From Halomonas sp. SpR1 (GTDB taxonomy: Bacteria; Pseudomonadota; Gammaproteobacteria; Pseudomonadales; Halomonadaceae), in NCBI RefSeq assembly GCF_031010175.1, contig NZ_JAUAMB010000006.1, positions 62,001 to 126,000 on the forward strand: a stretch of 64,000 bases of DNA, read 5' to 3'. Position 1 is the first letter of the stretch; each line of letters opens with the position of its first letter. A model generated the notes under the pieces. That model was given only the letters and a program-made list of their open reading frames with translations, made no database searches and had not been told where the DNA came from. This document shows, piece after piece, positions 1 to 7,998 of this stretch. The position numbers and the translations under genes are program-made.

Positions 1-515
1 TCCATTAGCGGTTGTTCGGGAAAGCCGCCGACGGCCTTGAAGCTGGCGGCGCGTACAAATATGCCCTGGTCGCCGGTGGCGATGCCGGTTAACCGCGAGC
101 GCTGATTCATCATCCAACTCACCACGGGCAGCCAGCGGCTGCGGCCTGAAAGCTTAATATCAAAGCGCCCCCAGGCGTGGTGGATGAGCGCTTGGGGTAT
201 CTGCTCAACGCTACCCTCGGGCAACTGGGTATCCGCATGCAGGAAAAGCAGCATGGGCGCACTGGCATGCTGTGCGCCCAGGTTCATTTGTAGTGCTCGC
301 CCTGGTGGGCTACTGAGCACACGGTCAGCCAGCGGTGTGGCGATGCGAACGCTGTCATCGCCACTACCGCCATCGACCACAATCACTTCGAACTGTGTCG
401 AAAGGTGCTGGGCGCGCAGAGATTGCAGTGGCACCAGGGCTGCTTCAATACCGGCGGCCTCGTTAAGCATGGGAATAATGATGCTTAGCTGAGGCGCTGG
501 GTCAGCCGAGCTCAA
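1..515 (-). CDS. TIGR04283-like family 2 glycosyltransferase (3' end outside window)
   Basis: Partial gene; only the first ~171 codons are present. The translation begins with a GT-A nucleotide-binding strand (LSIIIPMLNEA) and continues with VVDGGSGDDS, a donor-binding DxD-like HADTQLP and GDQGIFVR, as in the rSAM/selenodomain-associated transferase 2 type (TIGR04283) of family 2 glycosyltransferases. The start is a TTG at 515. It overlaps the end of the preceding ABC ATPase gene, but it has GGAGG eight bases upstream, and no in-frame ATG precedes the IIIP strand. It is translationally coupled to the ynjBCD-like operon. The acceptor and donor are unknown; the family call is from motif recognition. 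Confidence 0.8.
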   Translation of the reverse strand, partial: MSSADPAPQLSIIIPMLNEAAGIEAALVPLQSLRAQHLSTQFEVIVVDGGSGDDSVRIATPLADRVLSSPPGRALQMNLGAQHASAPMLLFLHADTQLPEGSVEQIPQALIHHAWGRFDIKLSGRSRWLPVVSWMMNQRSRLTGIATGDQGIFVRAASFKAVGGFPEQPLM

Positions 516-1164
516 TGATTGATCCTCCCGCCGCCTTGGCATCCGCGTGGTCGTGGGTGACCAGCAGTGCAGGCAGGCCTGCTTCACGCAGTTGGCTAAA
601 TACCAGCGAACGCATTTCCTGGCGCAGCGCCGTATCCAGCTTGGAAAACGGCTCGTCCAGTAGCACCGCTCTCGGCTTGGAGAGCAGCAGACGCATCAAC
701 GCCACCCGCGCCTGTTGACCGCCGGAAAGGGTAGCCGGGTCGCGGGCTTCAAAGCCTGTCAGCCCCACTTGTTCAAGCGCTTGGGTGACCTGCTGGCGTT
801 TATCGTGAACCTGGCGAGGTAGCCCAAAGCGCAAGTTGCCGCCCACGCTGAGGTGCGGAAACAGCAGCGGATCCTGAAATAACAGCCCTATGCCACGTTT
901 TTCAGCAGGCAGAGTGTCCAGGCGCTGTTCATCAAGGAAGAGTTGGCCCTGGGCTTTGAAGGCGGGCGACAGAAAGCCCGCCAAGTAAGCCAGCAGGGTT
1001 GATTTACCTGAACCCGAAGGGCCCATTACGGTTAATACTTCCCCCGGCTGGATAACGCTTTCGATGGCTAGCAGCGTCTCGCCATGTAGCGAAATAGTCA
1101 GTTGCTTGATGTGAAGTTGCTTAGTGTGCAACTGATGGGTGTGAAAATTAGCATTCGCTGTCAT
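502..1164 (-). CDS. ynjD: YnjD-like ABC transporter ATP-binding protein
   Basis: Cytoplasmic ATPase of an importer, 220 residues. It shows Walker A GPSGSGKST (about residues 49-57), a Q-loop LFQDPLLFP, the signature LSGGQQAR, Walker B AVLLDEP and the H-loop LVTHD. Its start codon overlaps the stop of the permease gene (ATGA), the normal arrangement for stoichiometric complex partners. Gene order (binding protein, fused permease, ATPase) matches E. coli ynjBCD, whose substrate is not established. The single short ATPase suggests it works as a homodimer on the two-domain permease. The symbol is by family and order. Confidence 0.85.
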   Translation of the reverse strand: MTANANFHTHQLHTKQLHIKQLTISLHGETLLAIESVIQPGEVLTVMGPSGSGKSTLLAYLAGFLSPAFKAQGQLFLDEQRLDTLPAEKRGIGLLFQDPLLFPHLSVGGNLRFGLPRQVHDKRQQVTQALEQVGLTGFEARDPATLSGGQQARVALMRLLLSKPRAVLLDEPFSKLDTALRQEMRSLVFSQLREAGLPALLVTHDHADAKAAGGSIIELG

Positions 1165-2843
1165 ACCACTCCTCGCATATTGCGCCGCTTAGCCCACACT
1201 AATCGCGGTACCAATAGCGCCAAGCTAAAGCCGATAAAGGGCAGTAGCGCCTGTAGTAACCCCAGTACGGCAATTAGGCGTCGGTTGCCGCCGGAGGCCA
1301 TGGCAACGGCCTCGGTGGTAATGGTGGGAACGCGCCCGCCACCCAGCAACAGCGTGGGCAAATATTGGCCAATACTCACCGCTAAACTGACCGCGCAGGC
1401 GGTGAGCAGAGGGGCCAGCAGCAGCGGCAGACGGATCCGCCAAAAAGCCCGCCAGGGGCCCACCCCAAGAGAGTGAGCAACCTGCACCCAGCGTGGATCC
1501 AGGCGCCGATAGGCTTCGGACAGCGACAGGTATAGATAAGGCGCCACAAACAGCAAGTGGGCCGCCACAACTAACGCCAACTGGGGGCGAACGCTAATAC
1601 TCTCCGCAGCGACCACTAAGCCAAACAGAAAAGCGACTTGAGGCACGATAAGTGGAAGGTACAGCAGCCACTGGGAGCGGCTGACTGGTAAATGGTGGCG
1701 CACTGCGTTCTCGAGGGTTGCCACCACCAGCACGGCGGCAATCAGGGTCGCGGCTAGCCCCACGCTGAGTGTATTCAGCAGTGGTGTGGTCACGCTAGGC
1801 AAAATGCGCTGCCAGTGATCGAGGGTAAACGTGCCGGGGAGGGCGTCTGGGAAGCGCCAGAAACCGGCCACGGAAAAGATCACCAGCCCGCCAATCGCGC
1901 TAATGGCCATCAGTGTTGAGGTTGCCAGCAACACACGGCCGCTAATGGCAACCACCATCGAACCGGAGCTTCTTGCCCCATTGACCAACCAGCCTTGGCT
2001 GAGCCGCTTGACGCACTGCTCGCCAAGCCACCAGGTCACTAACGCAGCCAAGGTGACCCCAAGCTGGAGCACCGCTCCGGCAGAGGCCATATAGCGGCGA
2101 TCCAGATCTGGGTCATTGAACCAGCTAAGAATCGATACACTAAGGGTAGGTGGCAGCGTTGGGCCAAGAATCATGGCCATATCGACCACCGAGGTCGCGT
2201 AGGCAATGACCGCATAAACCGGTAGCCGAATGAGCGGATAGAGCACCGGGAAGACGCTTTTCAGCCAGGCGATAGTTGCCGAGTAGCCTAATGAACGTGC
2301 CAGGGTGACGCGCTTTTCCGGGCCCAGTTGGGGCAGCGCTGCAAGGCACATCAACAGTAAAAAGGGCACTTCTTTAAGCACCAGCCCCGCCATTAGTGCC
2401 AGGCCCATGGGGTCGTTGACGATAAGCAAATCTGGCGGGCGCTCCCAACCGGTCAATCCAGGGGAGATCCAGCGGGCGAATAGCCCCGAAGGGGCGATCA
2501 GAAAGGCTAAGCCAAAGGCCACCGCTGCGTGAGGGATAGCCAGCAGCGGTGAGACCAGCCGGCGAATGCCGCGGTCTAGCCAGGTGCCACGGCTGGCGGC
2601 CAGAAACAGCACCACGATAGACAGCGACGCCAGTGTGGTGATTAGCCCGCTCGCATAGCTCAGCAGTATGGAGCGGTAGAGCCCTGGGCGCTGCCAAAGC
2701 GCCTGCCAGGCGTCAAAGTGAAACGTCTCGCCACCAAGCACCGGTAAGTAGCCAAACGCAGGCAGGATGACCATCAGCAAACCCGCTGCTAACGGCATCA
2801 CTAATACGCTGGTTAACACCCACGGGGCGAGGCGAAGCAGCAT
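1161..2843 (-). CDS. ynjC: YnjC-like ABC transporter permease with two fused membrane domains
   Basis: Inner-membrane subunit of 560 residues containing two binding-protein-dependent permease domains in tandem, roughly residues 1-280 and 300-555. Each has about six hydrophobic segments and a cytoplasmic EAA-type loop (around ARSLGYSATIAWLKSVFPVL and VAHSLGVGPWRAFWRIRLP). This is the architecture of YnjC and of ThiP/FbpB-type permeases. Start ATG 2843 lies 3 bases after the binding-protein stop. It forms the transmembrane channel with the downstream ATPase. Confidence 0.87.
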   Translation of the reverse strand: MLLRLAPWVLTSVLVMPLAAGLLMVILPAFGYLPVLGGETFHFDAWQALWQRPGLYRSILLSYASGLITTLASLSIVVLFLAASRGTWLDRGIRRLVSPLLAIPHAAVAFGLAFLIAPSGLFARWISPGLTGWERPPDLLIVNDPMGLALMAGLVLKEVPFLLLMCLAALPQLGPEKRVTLARSLGYSATIAWLKSVFPVLYPLIRLPVYAVIAYATSVVDMAMILGPTLPPTLSVSILSWFNDPDLDRRYMASAGAVLQLGVTLAALVTWWLGEQCVKRLSQGWLVNGARSSGSMVVAISGRVLLATSTLMAISAIGGLVIFSVAGFWRFPDALPGTFTLDHWQRILPSVTTPLLNTLSVGLAATLIAAVLVVATLENAVRHHLPVSRSQWLLYLPLIVPQVAFLFGLVVAAESISVRPQLALVVAAHLLFVAPYLYLSLSEAYRRLDPRWVQVAHSLGVGPWRAFWRIRLPLLLAPLLTACAVSLAVSIGQYLPTLLLGGGRVPTITTEAVAMASGGNRRLIAVLGLLQALLPFIGFSLALLVPRLVWAKRRNMRGVV

Positions 2844-2846
2844 TGA

Positions 2847-4064
2847 CTAGTTCACGTAGCGGTTTTGCCACGCCTCGGCGAGTGCGTCGACCCAGCTTGG
2901 GTGTGGCTGGCCAAGCACTTCGCCAAGCTCGCTGGGCGGCAGTGTGGCGATACCTAGATCAATGCCATCGAACAGGGCGCGCTCCTCTGCGGAGAGCTGC
3001 TCCATGGAAAGAACGGTGTTACTTCCCCATATCTCGGGGTCTTGTTTTTCCGCCTGGGCTTCGGGTGACATTAAGTAGTTGGCCACCACCATGGCGCCCG
3101 CCTTGTGTTCCGCGTTATAGGGAATCGCCATAAAACTCATATTGCCGATCATGCCGCTGTCGTGAACGTAGCTGCGTACCGTGTCGGGAAGTTCATAGTT
3201 GGCGATAGCGCCAGATGCCTCTGTGGTGCTGAACGACAGCGCAATGCTGATTTCGCTGTCGCCCATCAGGCTGCGTAGATCAGCACTGTTGGAGGGGAAG
3301 GCCCGGCCAGCGCGCCACAGATGGGGGTGCAGCTCATCCAGGAACGCCCAAAGCGGCGCAGTGGCTTGGTCAAAATCTTCTGCCTGCATCGGCTGATAGA
3401 AAATGCGGGTGTCGTCGCTTAGCTCCAGCATTGCCTGGGTAATAAAGGCGTTGCCTAAAAAGTTAGGCACCTGCGGGTAGGTAAATTCGCCGGGGTTCTG
3501 CGCCGCCCACTCCAGTAGCTCTGGCATGTTGTTGGGGTGTTCATCTACCAGCGCCGTATCGTAGTAAAACACCACCTGGGAGCTGCTCCAGGGCGACTCG
3601 AGCCCGTCGACCGGGATCGTCCAGTCGTAGCGCACGGCGGGGGTGTTCTCCGGGTCGGTGAGCGGGTAATTGGGCAGTGAATCTGCCCAGGGCCCAAACA
3701 GCAGGTCGTTTTCTTTCATCGCGGCGAAGTTCTCGCCGTTAATCCAGATCATATCCACGCTGCCCGCGTCGTCGTTGCCCGCCTGCTTTTCCGCCAGTAC
3801 ACGTGATACAGCTTCAGAGGTATCGCCGAGTTTGACGTGAACCAGTTCGATGCCATAACGCTCATCGACCTGTTGTGCTACCCACTCAATGTAGGCGTTG
3901 GTGCGTTCCTCCCCGGCCCAAGCATTCCAATAAACCGTTTGGCCTTCCGCTTCTTCCAGTACGCTTTGCCAGTCATCAGGATCAGGGTTGGCTGTGGCCG
4001 TTAAAGAGAAAGCCAGCATTCCCAGGGTCATTATGGCGCTTAGGGAGTTGCGTTTATTCGGCAT
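2847..4064 (-). CDS. ynjB: YnjB-like periplasmic solute-binding protein
   Basis: Extracellular binding protein (family 1/YnjB type), about 405 residues. The reading frame is open to 4190, but I place the start at ATG 4064: it follows GAGG by six bases and opens a standard signal peptide (MPNKRNSLSAIMTLGMLAFSL then ATANP). The longer frame would put a cysteine-rich non-signal stretch in front. The body has features of the YnjB family (YWNAWAGEERTNAYIEW, WINGENFAAM, NLGG-like glycine turns). First structural gene of the transporter, 32 bases after the kinase gene. Substrate unknown. Confidence 0.85.
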   Translation of the reverse strand: MPNKRNSLSAIMTLGMLAFSLTATANPDPDDWQSVLEEAEGQTVYWNAWAGEERTNAYIEWVAQQVDERYGIELVHVKLGDTSEAVSRVLAEKQAGNDDAGSVDMIWINGENFAAMKENDLLFGPWADSLPNYPLTDPENTPAVRYDWTIPVDGLESPWSSSQVVFYYDTALVDEHPNNMPELLEWAAQNPGEFTYPQVPNFLGNAFITQAMLELSDDTRIFYQPMQAEDFDQATAPLWAFLDELHPHLWRAGRAFPSNSADLRSLMGDSEISIALSFSTTEASGAIANYELPDTVRSYVHDSGMIGNMSFMAIPYNAEHKAGAMVVANYLMSPEAQAEKQDPEIWGSNTVLSMEQLSAEERALFDGIDLGIATLPPSELGEVLGQPHPSWVDALAEAWQNRYVN

Positions 4065-4095
4065 CGCACACCTCATCATCAAAGACATACAAACG

Positions 4096-5139
4096 TTATA
4101 GGGTGGCTTGCAAGCACTGAAGCTCGCTATGAACGTGATCAATAATCGGCAGCGAAAGATAGTGCTCAACACGGTCTCGCACGTGGTCAATTACGTTGGG
4201 ATCGGTGAGCTCTGCCGACCAGTCTTCACCGCGCTGCTGGCCATCTTTGGCATTCAAGTGCTGGGCGCGCCACTTGGCACACCAGGTTAACGACCAGAGC
4301 CAGGTGGCGCGACGGCAGGCAACCAGGGTGTCGGTATCGGGTGACTCACCCATGGCCGTTTGCCAGCGGCGATAGAAATTGATCACGTCGCTCAGCGTTA
4401 GCACCGCCTGGCTGCTGACGTCCCAGGTGGTGGAGGTATAGAGCGAGGTGTGGGCGAGATCGATGCCTGGCAGGCCGTAACGGCACTTCTCTAAATCCAC
4501 TAGCACCGCGCGGCCATCATCACGGATTAAGAAGTTGCCAGGGTGAGTGTCAAAGCTAATCAATGTCGGCGTTGCATCGCTTAAGCGGGGTGGAAGTAGA
4601 TCCAGCTCCTGCTTAATGCGCTGGGTGACCTTGCTCGAAAGCTGCGCATCGGCTAACCAGTTCGCCTGCTGGCGGACTTCTTCTATCATCGCCTGCCATG
4701 GGTCTTTGGGGGCAAGCAGTGGTGCCTGCTCCGCGATACCAGGCAGCGGCTGGCTATGCAGGCTGGCCAGGGCGTCCGCGATGGCGGAAAGATCTTCTGG
4801 CAGGTGCGCCAAGCGGCCGCGGATAGCTTCGACCAGTAGCCCGCCCCGTGGCAGTGCCTCGTTCGGCGGTAGAGTGCCATACAGCTTCGGCGTATGCCCG
4901 CCAGGGCTAGAGCGTTGATAGCAGGCGGTCTGGTAAGCCAGGTTCTCTTCAGGCGGCAGGTTCATCTGGCTCTGCTTAGGCAGCCGCGCCACCCAGTCAT
5001 CGCCCTCAATGCGGTGAATCCACACATGATCGTGAGCCAGCCCGGTATCCGCCATCGGCGTAAGCTCACGGTATGTAATTCCGGCCCGCTTTAATTCACT
5101 TGCCAGCGCCTGTAAACGCGCTTCAGTCGGTATCGGCAT
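4096..5139 (-). CDS. APH/choline-kinase-fold phosphotransferase
   Basis: 347-residue protein with the aminoglycoside phosphotransferase/choline kinase fold. The catalytic loop SFDTHPGNFLI and the Mg-binding VLVDLEKC are recognisable, with IDLAH following as in small-molecule kinases. The usual His of the HxD catalytic motif is Ser here, while the catalytic Asp and the metal-binding Asn are kept. It leads the minus operon with the YnjBCD-type importer, so it may phosphorylate and trap the imported compound; choline, thiamine and ethanolamine kinases share this fold. That link is inference. The ribosome-binding site is weak. Confidence 0.75.
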   Translation of the reverse strand: MPIPTEARLQALASELKRAGITYRELTPMADTGLAHDHVWIHRIEGDDWVARLPKQSQMNLPPEENLAYQTACYQRSSPGGHTPKLYGTLPPNEALPRGGLLVEAIRGRLAHLPEDLSAIADALASLHSQPLPGIAEQAPLLAPKDPWQAMIEEVRQQANWLADAQLSSKVTQRIKQELDLLPPRLSDATPTLISFDTHPGNFLIRDDGRAVLVDLEKCRYGLPGIDLAHTSLYTSTTWDVSSQAVLTLSDVINFYRRWQTAMGESPDTDTLVACRRATWLWSLTWCAKWRAQHLNAKDGQQRGEDWSAELTDPNVIDHVRDRVEHYLSLPIIDHVHSELQCLQATL

Positions 5140-5472
5140 AGAGCAGTCCGTGTCGTTGCTGAATCAGCGATGCCACTTAGTGGCTGTTGTTGTACCAACC
5201 TTACACGGTTTGTAAGAAAATGTGGTTAAGTCGCGGTGGAAGGCCGCAGAAATATCGTGCACTAACGTTGCATAATTGTCATGAGGTATAGCTAATAAGC
5301 TAATTACCTTCGAGGTATTTTCTGCTAGCGTTGTGGTTAAGAAAATTTTGTGTAGTTAGAGCGGGCATTTTCGAGACTGCTTACCGTTAACAGCCATCGT
5401 CATTAATGCGCTAGCAATAGCTGGTGCCTGTTTCATTATTATTGATACGGCAGTTTTTGTATCGAGGGGATC
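5140..5472. promoter_or_regulatory. 333-bp divergent intergenic region
   Basis: Separates the kinase/importer operon (minus) from the PPOX gene (plus) and must hold both promoters. I see no convincing sigma-70 pair. The 10-bp sequence TGTGGTTAAG occurs twice in direct orientation (5221-5230 and 5332-5341), and TGATAC/GTATCG arms flank 5442-5464 just before the PPOX ribosome-binding site. No THI-box or other riboswitch core was recognised upstream of the importer. Confidence 0.4.
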
Positions 5473-6072
5473 ATGATTCGCACCATCGAAGAGTTGCATC
5501 TGTTATATCCAGAACCAAAAGAGCGAGCGCTGAAGAAACAGTTGTCGTGTCTTGACCGACACTGTAAGCGATTTATCGAGCTTTCTCCCTTTGTTGTTAT
5601 CGCCACAGGAAACGCATCAGGCTTTGATGCATCGCCACGTGGCGGAGAGCCAGGCTTCGTCAAGGTGGTTAATGACCTTACGCTGATGATTCCAGACTCC
5701 CCAGGTAATAACCGATTGGATTCGCTAAAGAATATCGTTGAAAGTGGTCGGGTTGGATTGCTGTTTTTAATTCCTGGGGTCGATGAGACGCTGCGAGTAA
5801 ACGGTGCTGCACACGTCTCGGTAGATGCGGAGAAGTTACAGCTTTTTGCATCGGAGAAACGAGTGCCAAAGGTGGTTATTGAGGTGGCCGTGGAGGAGGC
5901 TTACCTTCACTGCGCTAAAGCCTTTATGCGCTCCAAACTTTGGGCCGATGAGAGCCGTCGCGGGCGATCCATATTGCCGACGATGGGGCAGATGATTCAA
6001 GAACAGATAGGTAGCAGCGGCTCTCCAGAGTCACAGGAAGAGATGGTTGCACGGTATGCGCAGGATCTTTAG
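5473..6072 (+). CDS. Pyridoxamine 5'-phosphate oxidase-family flavoprotein (PPOX class)
   Basis: 199-residue cytoplasmic protein of the FMN-binding split-barrel/PPOX class resembling the DR2398/MSMEG_1061-type subgroup. It has FVVIATGNASGFDASPRGG, LMIPDSPGNNRLDSLKNI and VGLLFLIPGVDETLRVNG; these are the FMN-contacting strands of that group. The subgroup has no single defined reaction. ATG 5473 follows GAGGGG by a good spacing. The GNAT gene begins just after it, so the two may be co-transcribed. Confidence 0.85.
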   Translation: MIRTIEELHLLYPEPKERALKKQLSCLDRHCKRFIELSPFVVIATGNASGFDASPRGGEPGFVKVVNDLTLMIPDSPGNNRLDSLKNIVESGRVGLLFLIPGVDETLRVNGAAHVSVDAEKLQLFASEKRVPKVVIEVAVEEAYLHCAKAFMRSKLWADESRRGRSILPTMGQMIQEQIGSSGSPESQEEMVARYAQDL

Positions 6073-6113
6073 TGCTTCTGTGCCCCTCAACATCATGCAG
6101 GAAAAACACGAGC

Positions 6114-6629
6114 GTGAGTGACGTTAAGATCCGAGAAGTACCCCCGCAGGATTGGCCGCTTTATAAGTCAGTTCGGCTGAGCTCTCTTGAGGATTCACCT
6201 GACTCTTTTGGCTCAACTTACGAGCAGGAAGTATTGCTCTCAGACGCTGAGTGGCAAGCGCGCTTGGATCTGGAGTTTCGGGGGTTGGATGCTCGGCCCT
6301 TAATCGCTGAACTGGCGGGCCATGCGGTTGGGCTCGCTTGGGGGGTAATACATGAGCCGGATAGTAAGACTGCCCATATCTACCAAATGTGGGTGTCACC
6401 TTCACAGAGAGGGAAAGGCATAGCAACATCTTTGCTGAATGAAATCACGGCTTGGGCTCTCAATAAAGGCTGTGAGCGCATAGCGCTTGCGGTAACAACA
6501 AGCAATGAAGCTGCAGTGAGTTTGTATAACTCATCTGGATATCTTCCAGCGGGGTCGCTTGAAGCGCTGAGAAATGGATCCGTGTTTCTGGTTCAGCCAA
6601 TGGTTAAGCGGTTGGGTAATACGAAATAA
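6114..6629 (+). CDS. GNAT-family N-acetyltransferase
   Basis: Acetyl-CoA-dependent acyltransferase of about 171 residues. The acetyl-CoA-binding motif A is seen as MWVSPSQRGKGIATSLL, followed by AVTTSNEAAVSLYNSSGY (motif B with the Tyr). The substrate cannot be deduced. I favour GTG 6114, preceded by AGGA, with the protein starting SDVKIREV; a GTG at 6072 overlapping the PPOX stop is an alternative that adds 14 unlikely residues. The end overlaps the tail of a short minus-strand reading frame. Confidence 0.85.
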   Translation: MSDVKIREVPPQDWPLYKSVRLSSLEDSPDSFGSTYEQEVLLSDAEWQARLDLEFRGLDARPLIAELAGHAVGLAWGVIHEPDSKTAHIYQMWVSPSQRGKGIATSLLNEITAWALNKGCERIALAVTTSNEAAVSLYNSSGYLPAGSLEALRNGSVFLVQPMVKRLGNTK

Positions 6630-6735
6630 CTCGCAGTCTGAGCGAACCGACATAGTAAACGACAGCTTCAAATTCAAAAATATCGTATTTACAAGGGTAT
6701 TTCTGTTCGCCGATGCTCTCAAAGGCACTAGCCAT
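6604..6735 (-). CDS. 43-residue orphan protein
   Basis: Short reading frame beginning MASAFESIGEQKYPC and containing an aromatic FEFEAVVYYVG core. It is supported by GGAG seven bases before ATG 6735, embedded in the last codons of the VOC gene, and by a spacing of only 4 bases after the VOC stop (6740). Its last 26 bases overlap the convergent GNAT end, which suggests either a very small protein or one truncated by a past rearrangement. No family recognised. Confidence 0.4.
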   Translation of the reverse strand: MASAFESIGEQKYPCKYDIFEFEAVVYYVGSLRLRVISYYPTA

Positions 6736-6739
6736 GATG

Positions 6740-7132
6740 TTACTCCAATGCGGAATTGTGGAATACGGCTTCAATGTTATAGCCGTCTGGATCCAATACA
6801 AACGCGGCGAAGTAACGCTTGTGATAGTGAGGGCGAAGCCCCGGTGCACCGTTTGCTTTAGCGCCAGCTGCTAGAGCTGCTTTATAAAATGCCACTACCT
6901 GCGCTTCGTTTGCAGCGCGAAAGGCAAGATGGCTTCTGGGGTTGAAGGGAGTACCTTGGGTAATCCAGAAGTCGCCACCTGGGTCATCATCTTGGTTTGC
7001 ATTGCTAGCGCCAAATCCAACGGCGTCTGGAAAATCGAGGCGTACGACATACCCTAGTGTCGATAGGGCCGCTTCGTAAAACTGCTTGCTTATCGAAAGG
7101 TTGGCGACGTTTATACCAGTATGATCAATCAC
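6740..7132 (-). CDS. VOC-superfamily (glyoxalase/bleomycin-resistance fold) protein
   Basis: 130-residue single vicinal-oxygen-chelate domain. It begins IDHTGINVANLSISKQFYEAAL, with a metal-ligand His near the N-terminus. HLAFRAANEAQVVAFYKAALAAG and the C-terminal YFAAFVLDPDGYNIEAVFHN, with the usual DPDGYNIE metal-ligand Glu, follow. Members detoxify or modify small molecules; the substrate is unknown. The start is a GTG (7132) preceded by AGGGAG. Confidence 0.87.
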   Translation of the reverse strand: MIDHTGINVANLSISKQFYEAALSTLGYVVRLDFPDAVGFGASNANQDDDPGGDFWITQGTPFNPRSHLAFRAANEAQVVAFYKAALAAGAKANGAPGLRPHYHKRYFAAFVLDPDGYNIEAVFHNSALE

Positions 7133-7246
7133 TGTTGATCTCCCTTTAGCTGGCTGCTAACGGATAAATTGGCTAATAGAAGTGATGTGAATGATAGCGG
7201 GTTTTGGGACGTGTGACTTTACAAGCCAAATGAACCAGAGCGGGGG

Positions 7247-7516
7247 CTAGAAAAGATCGCTATGAGATCCGATTCTTGCGAGCTGAAGATTTTCATTTGC
7301 TACTCTGTAGATGAGTACGAGATCTGGTTTGATATGGCAATCTCGGAACCCATGCCAGTTTCCCGTTAGCGCGTGGTCAACATGCTTAGGATGTAATGAC
7401 TCGCCGCGCTGAAGCTGGGAAATAATGTTTCCGACTTCCAGAATGTCAGCAATGGGCATTTTGGTGACTTTTTTGAAGTCTTTCTTGAACTGCGTTGAAT
7501 ATTCAAGGCTATACAT
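7247..7516 (-). CDS. yafQ: YafQ-family type II toxin (mRNA interferase)
   Basis: 89-residue RelE/YafQ-type ribosome-dependent endoribonuclease. The sequence shows the family features: YSTQFKKDFKKV at the N-terminus, LHPKHVDHALTGNWHGFRDCHIKPDLVLIYRV, and the C-terminal ARIGSHSDLF carrying the catalytic-type His. Length is normal and there is no sign of inactivation. Its start overlaps the last codons of the antitoxin gene by 8 bases, so translation is coupled and the antitoxin is made first. Confidence 0.9.
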   Translation of the reverse strand: MYSLEYSTQFKKDFKKVTKMPIADILEVGNIISQLQRGESLHPKHVDHALTGNWHGFRDCHIKPDLVLIYRVANENLQLARIGSHSDLF

Positions 7517-7787
7517 TGCTTACATTGGCTTCGGTTAATTCATCCATCATGGTGTTAACCGAAGCGGCTTTGTGCCCTTTACCCTGGATGAGCTCTTCAA
7601 TAGCGGCTGCGGTTGTTTCATTGGGCTGGCGAACTTTCAGCTCGAAGGGTATGCCGCCATGGTTGATGACTGCACGTGCAAATAGTTTGAGCGCTTGAGA
7701 AGGGCTAAGACCAACCTCATCGCAGATAGTAGTGAAGGCAACTTTTGTATCATGATCAATGCGCGTGCTGAGCATTTCGCTTTTCAT
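7509..7787 (-). CDS. dinJ: DinJ/RelB-family antitoxin
   Basis: 92-residue antitoxin. The N-terminal ribbon-helix-helix is visible as MLSTRIDHDTKVAFTTICDEVGLSPSQALKLF, typical of RelB/DinJ. The C-terminal part after about residue 50 is the toxin-binding tail. It should bind and silence the downstream YafQ toxin and, with it, repress its own promoter through the palindrome just upstream (7804-7830). Confidence 0.9.
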   Translation of the reverse strand: MKSEMLSTRIDHDTKVAFTTICDEVGLSPSQALKLFARAVINHGGIPFELKVRQPNETTAAAIEELIQGKGHKAASVNTMMDELTEANVSNV

Positions 7788-7803
7788 TTTTACGCTCCGT
7801 TTG

Positions 7804-7830
7804 TGTTGCTATGTATTACATGGTAGCACA
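7804..7830. promoter_or_regulatory. Candidate DinJ-YafQ operator
   Basis: Imperfect palindrome of about 27 bp with arms TGTTGCTATGTA and TACATGGTAGCACA. It lies 17 bases upstream of the dinJ start. Position and symmetry fit autoregulation by a ribbon-helix-helix antitoxin. Seen in sequence; function inferred. Confidence 0.55.
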
Positions 7831-7939
7831 TCGTTTGACATTTAAGCAGCCAAAAAGCTTCTCGAGGTTTCCACTACTCGCCATAGGCGAATGCTCTATG
7901 AACCCAATCCCGGCCCACTTAATACTCGTCAGCGCCTCT

Positions 7940-7976
7940 AACCCAAAACGGCACCTCGCAGGTGCCGTTTTGGGTT
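7940..7976. terminator. valS terminator hairpin
   Basis: Perfect 17-bp inverted repeat (AACCCAAAACGGCACCT / AGGTGCCGTTTTGGGTT) around a 3-base loop, 22 bases beyond the valS stop. The T-run lies inside the arm, so it can act in either direction and insulates the toxin-antitoxin genes from valS. Confidence 0.85.
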
Positions 7977-7998
7977 GAACTATTTTAACTAATCAGCC

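Noticed and set aside
5140..5472. Thiamine riboswitch upstream of the YnjBCD-type operon
   Set aside because: No CTGAGA or other THI-box core found on the minus strand, so a thiamine role is not supported by regulation.
5473..7787. Integron cassette array (small accessory genes in a row)
   Set aside because: Genes are in mixed orientation and no attC-like pairs of conserved core sites or an integrase were found.
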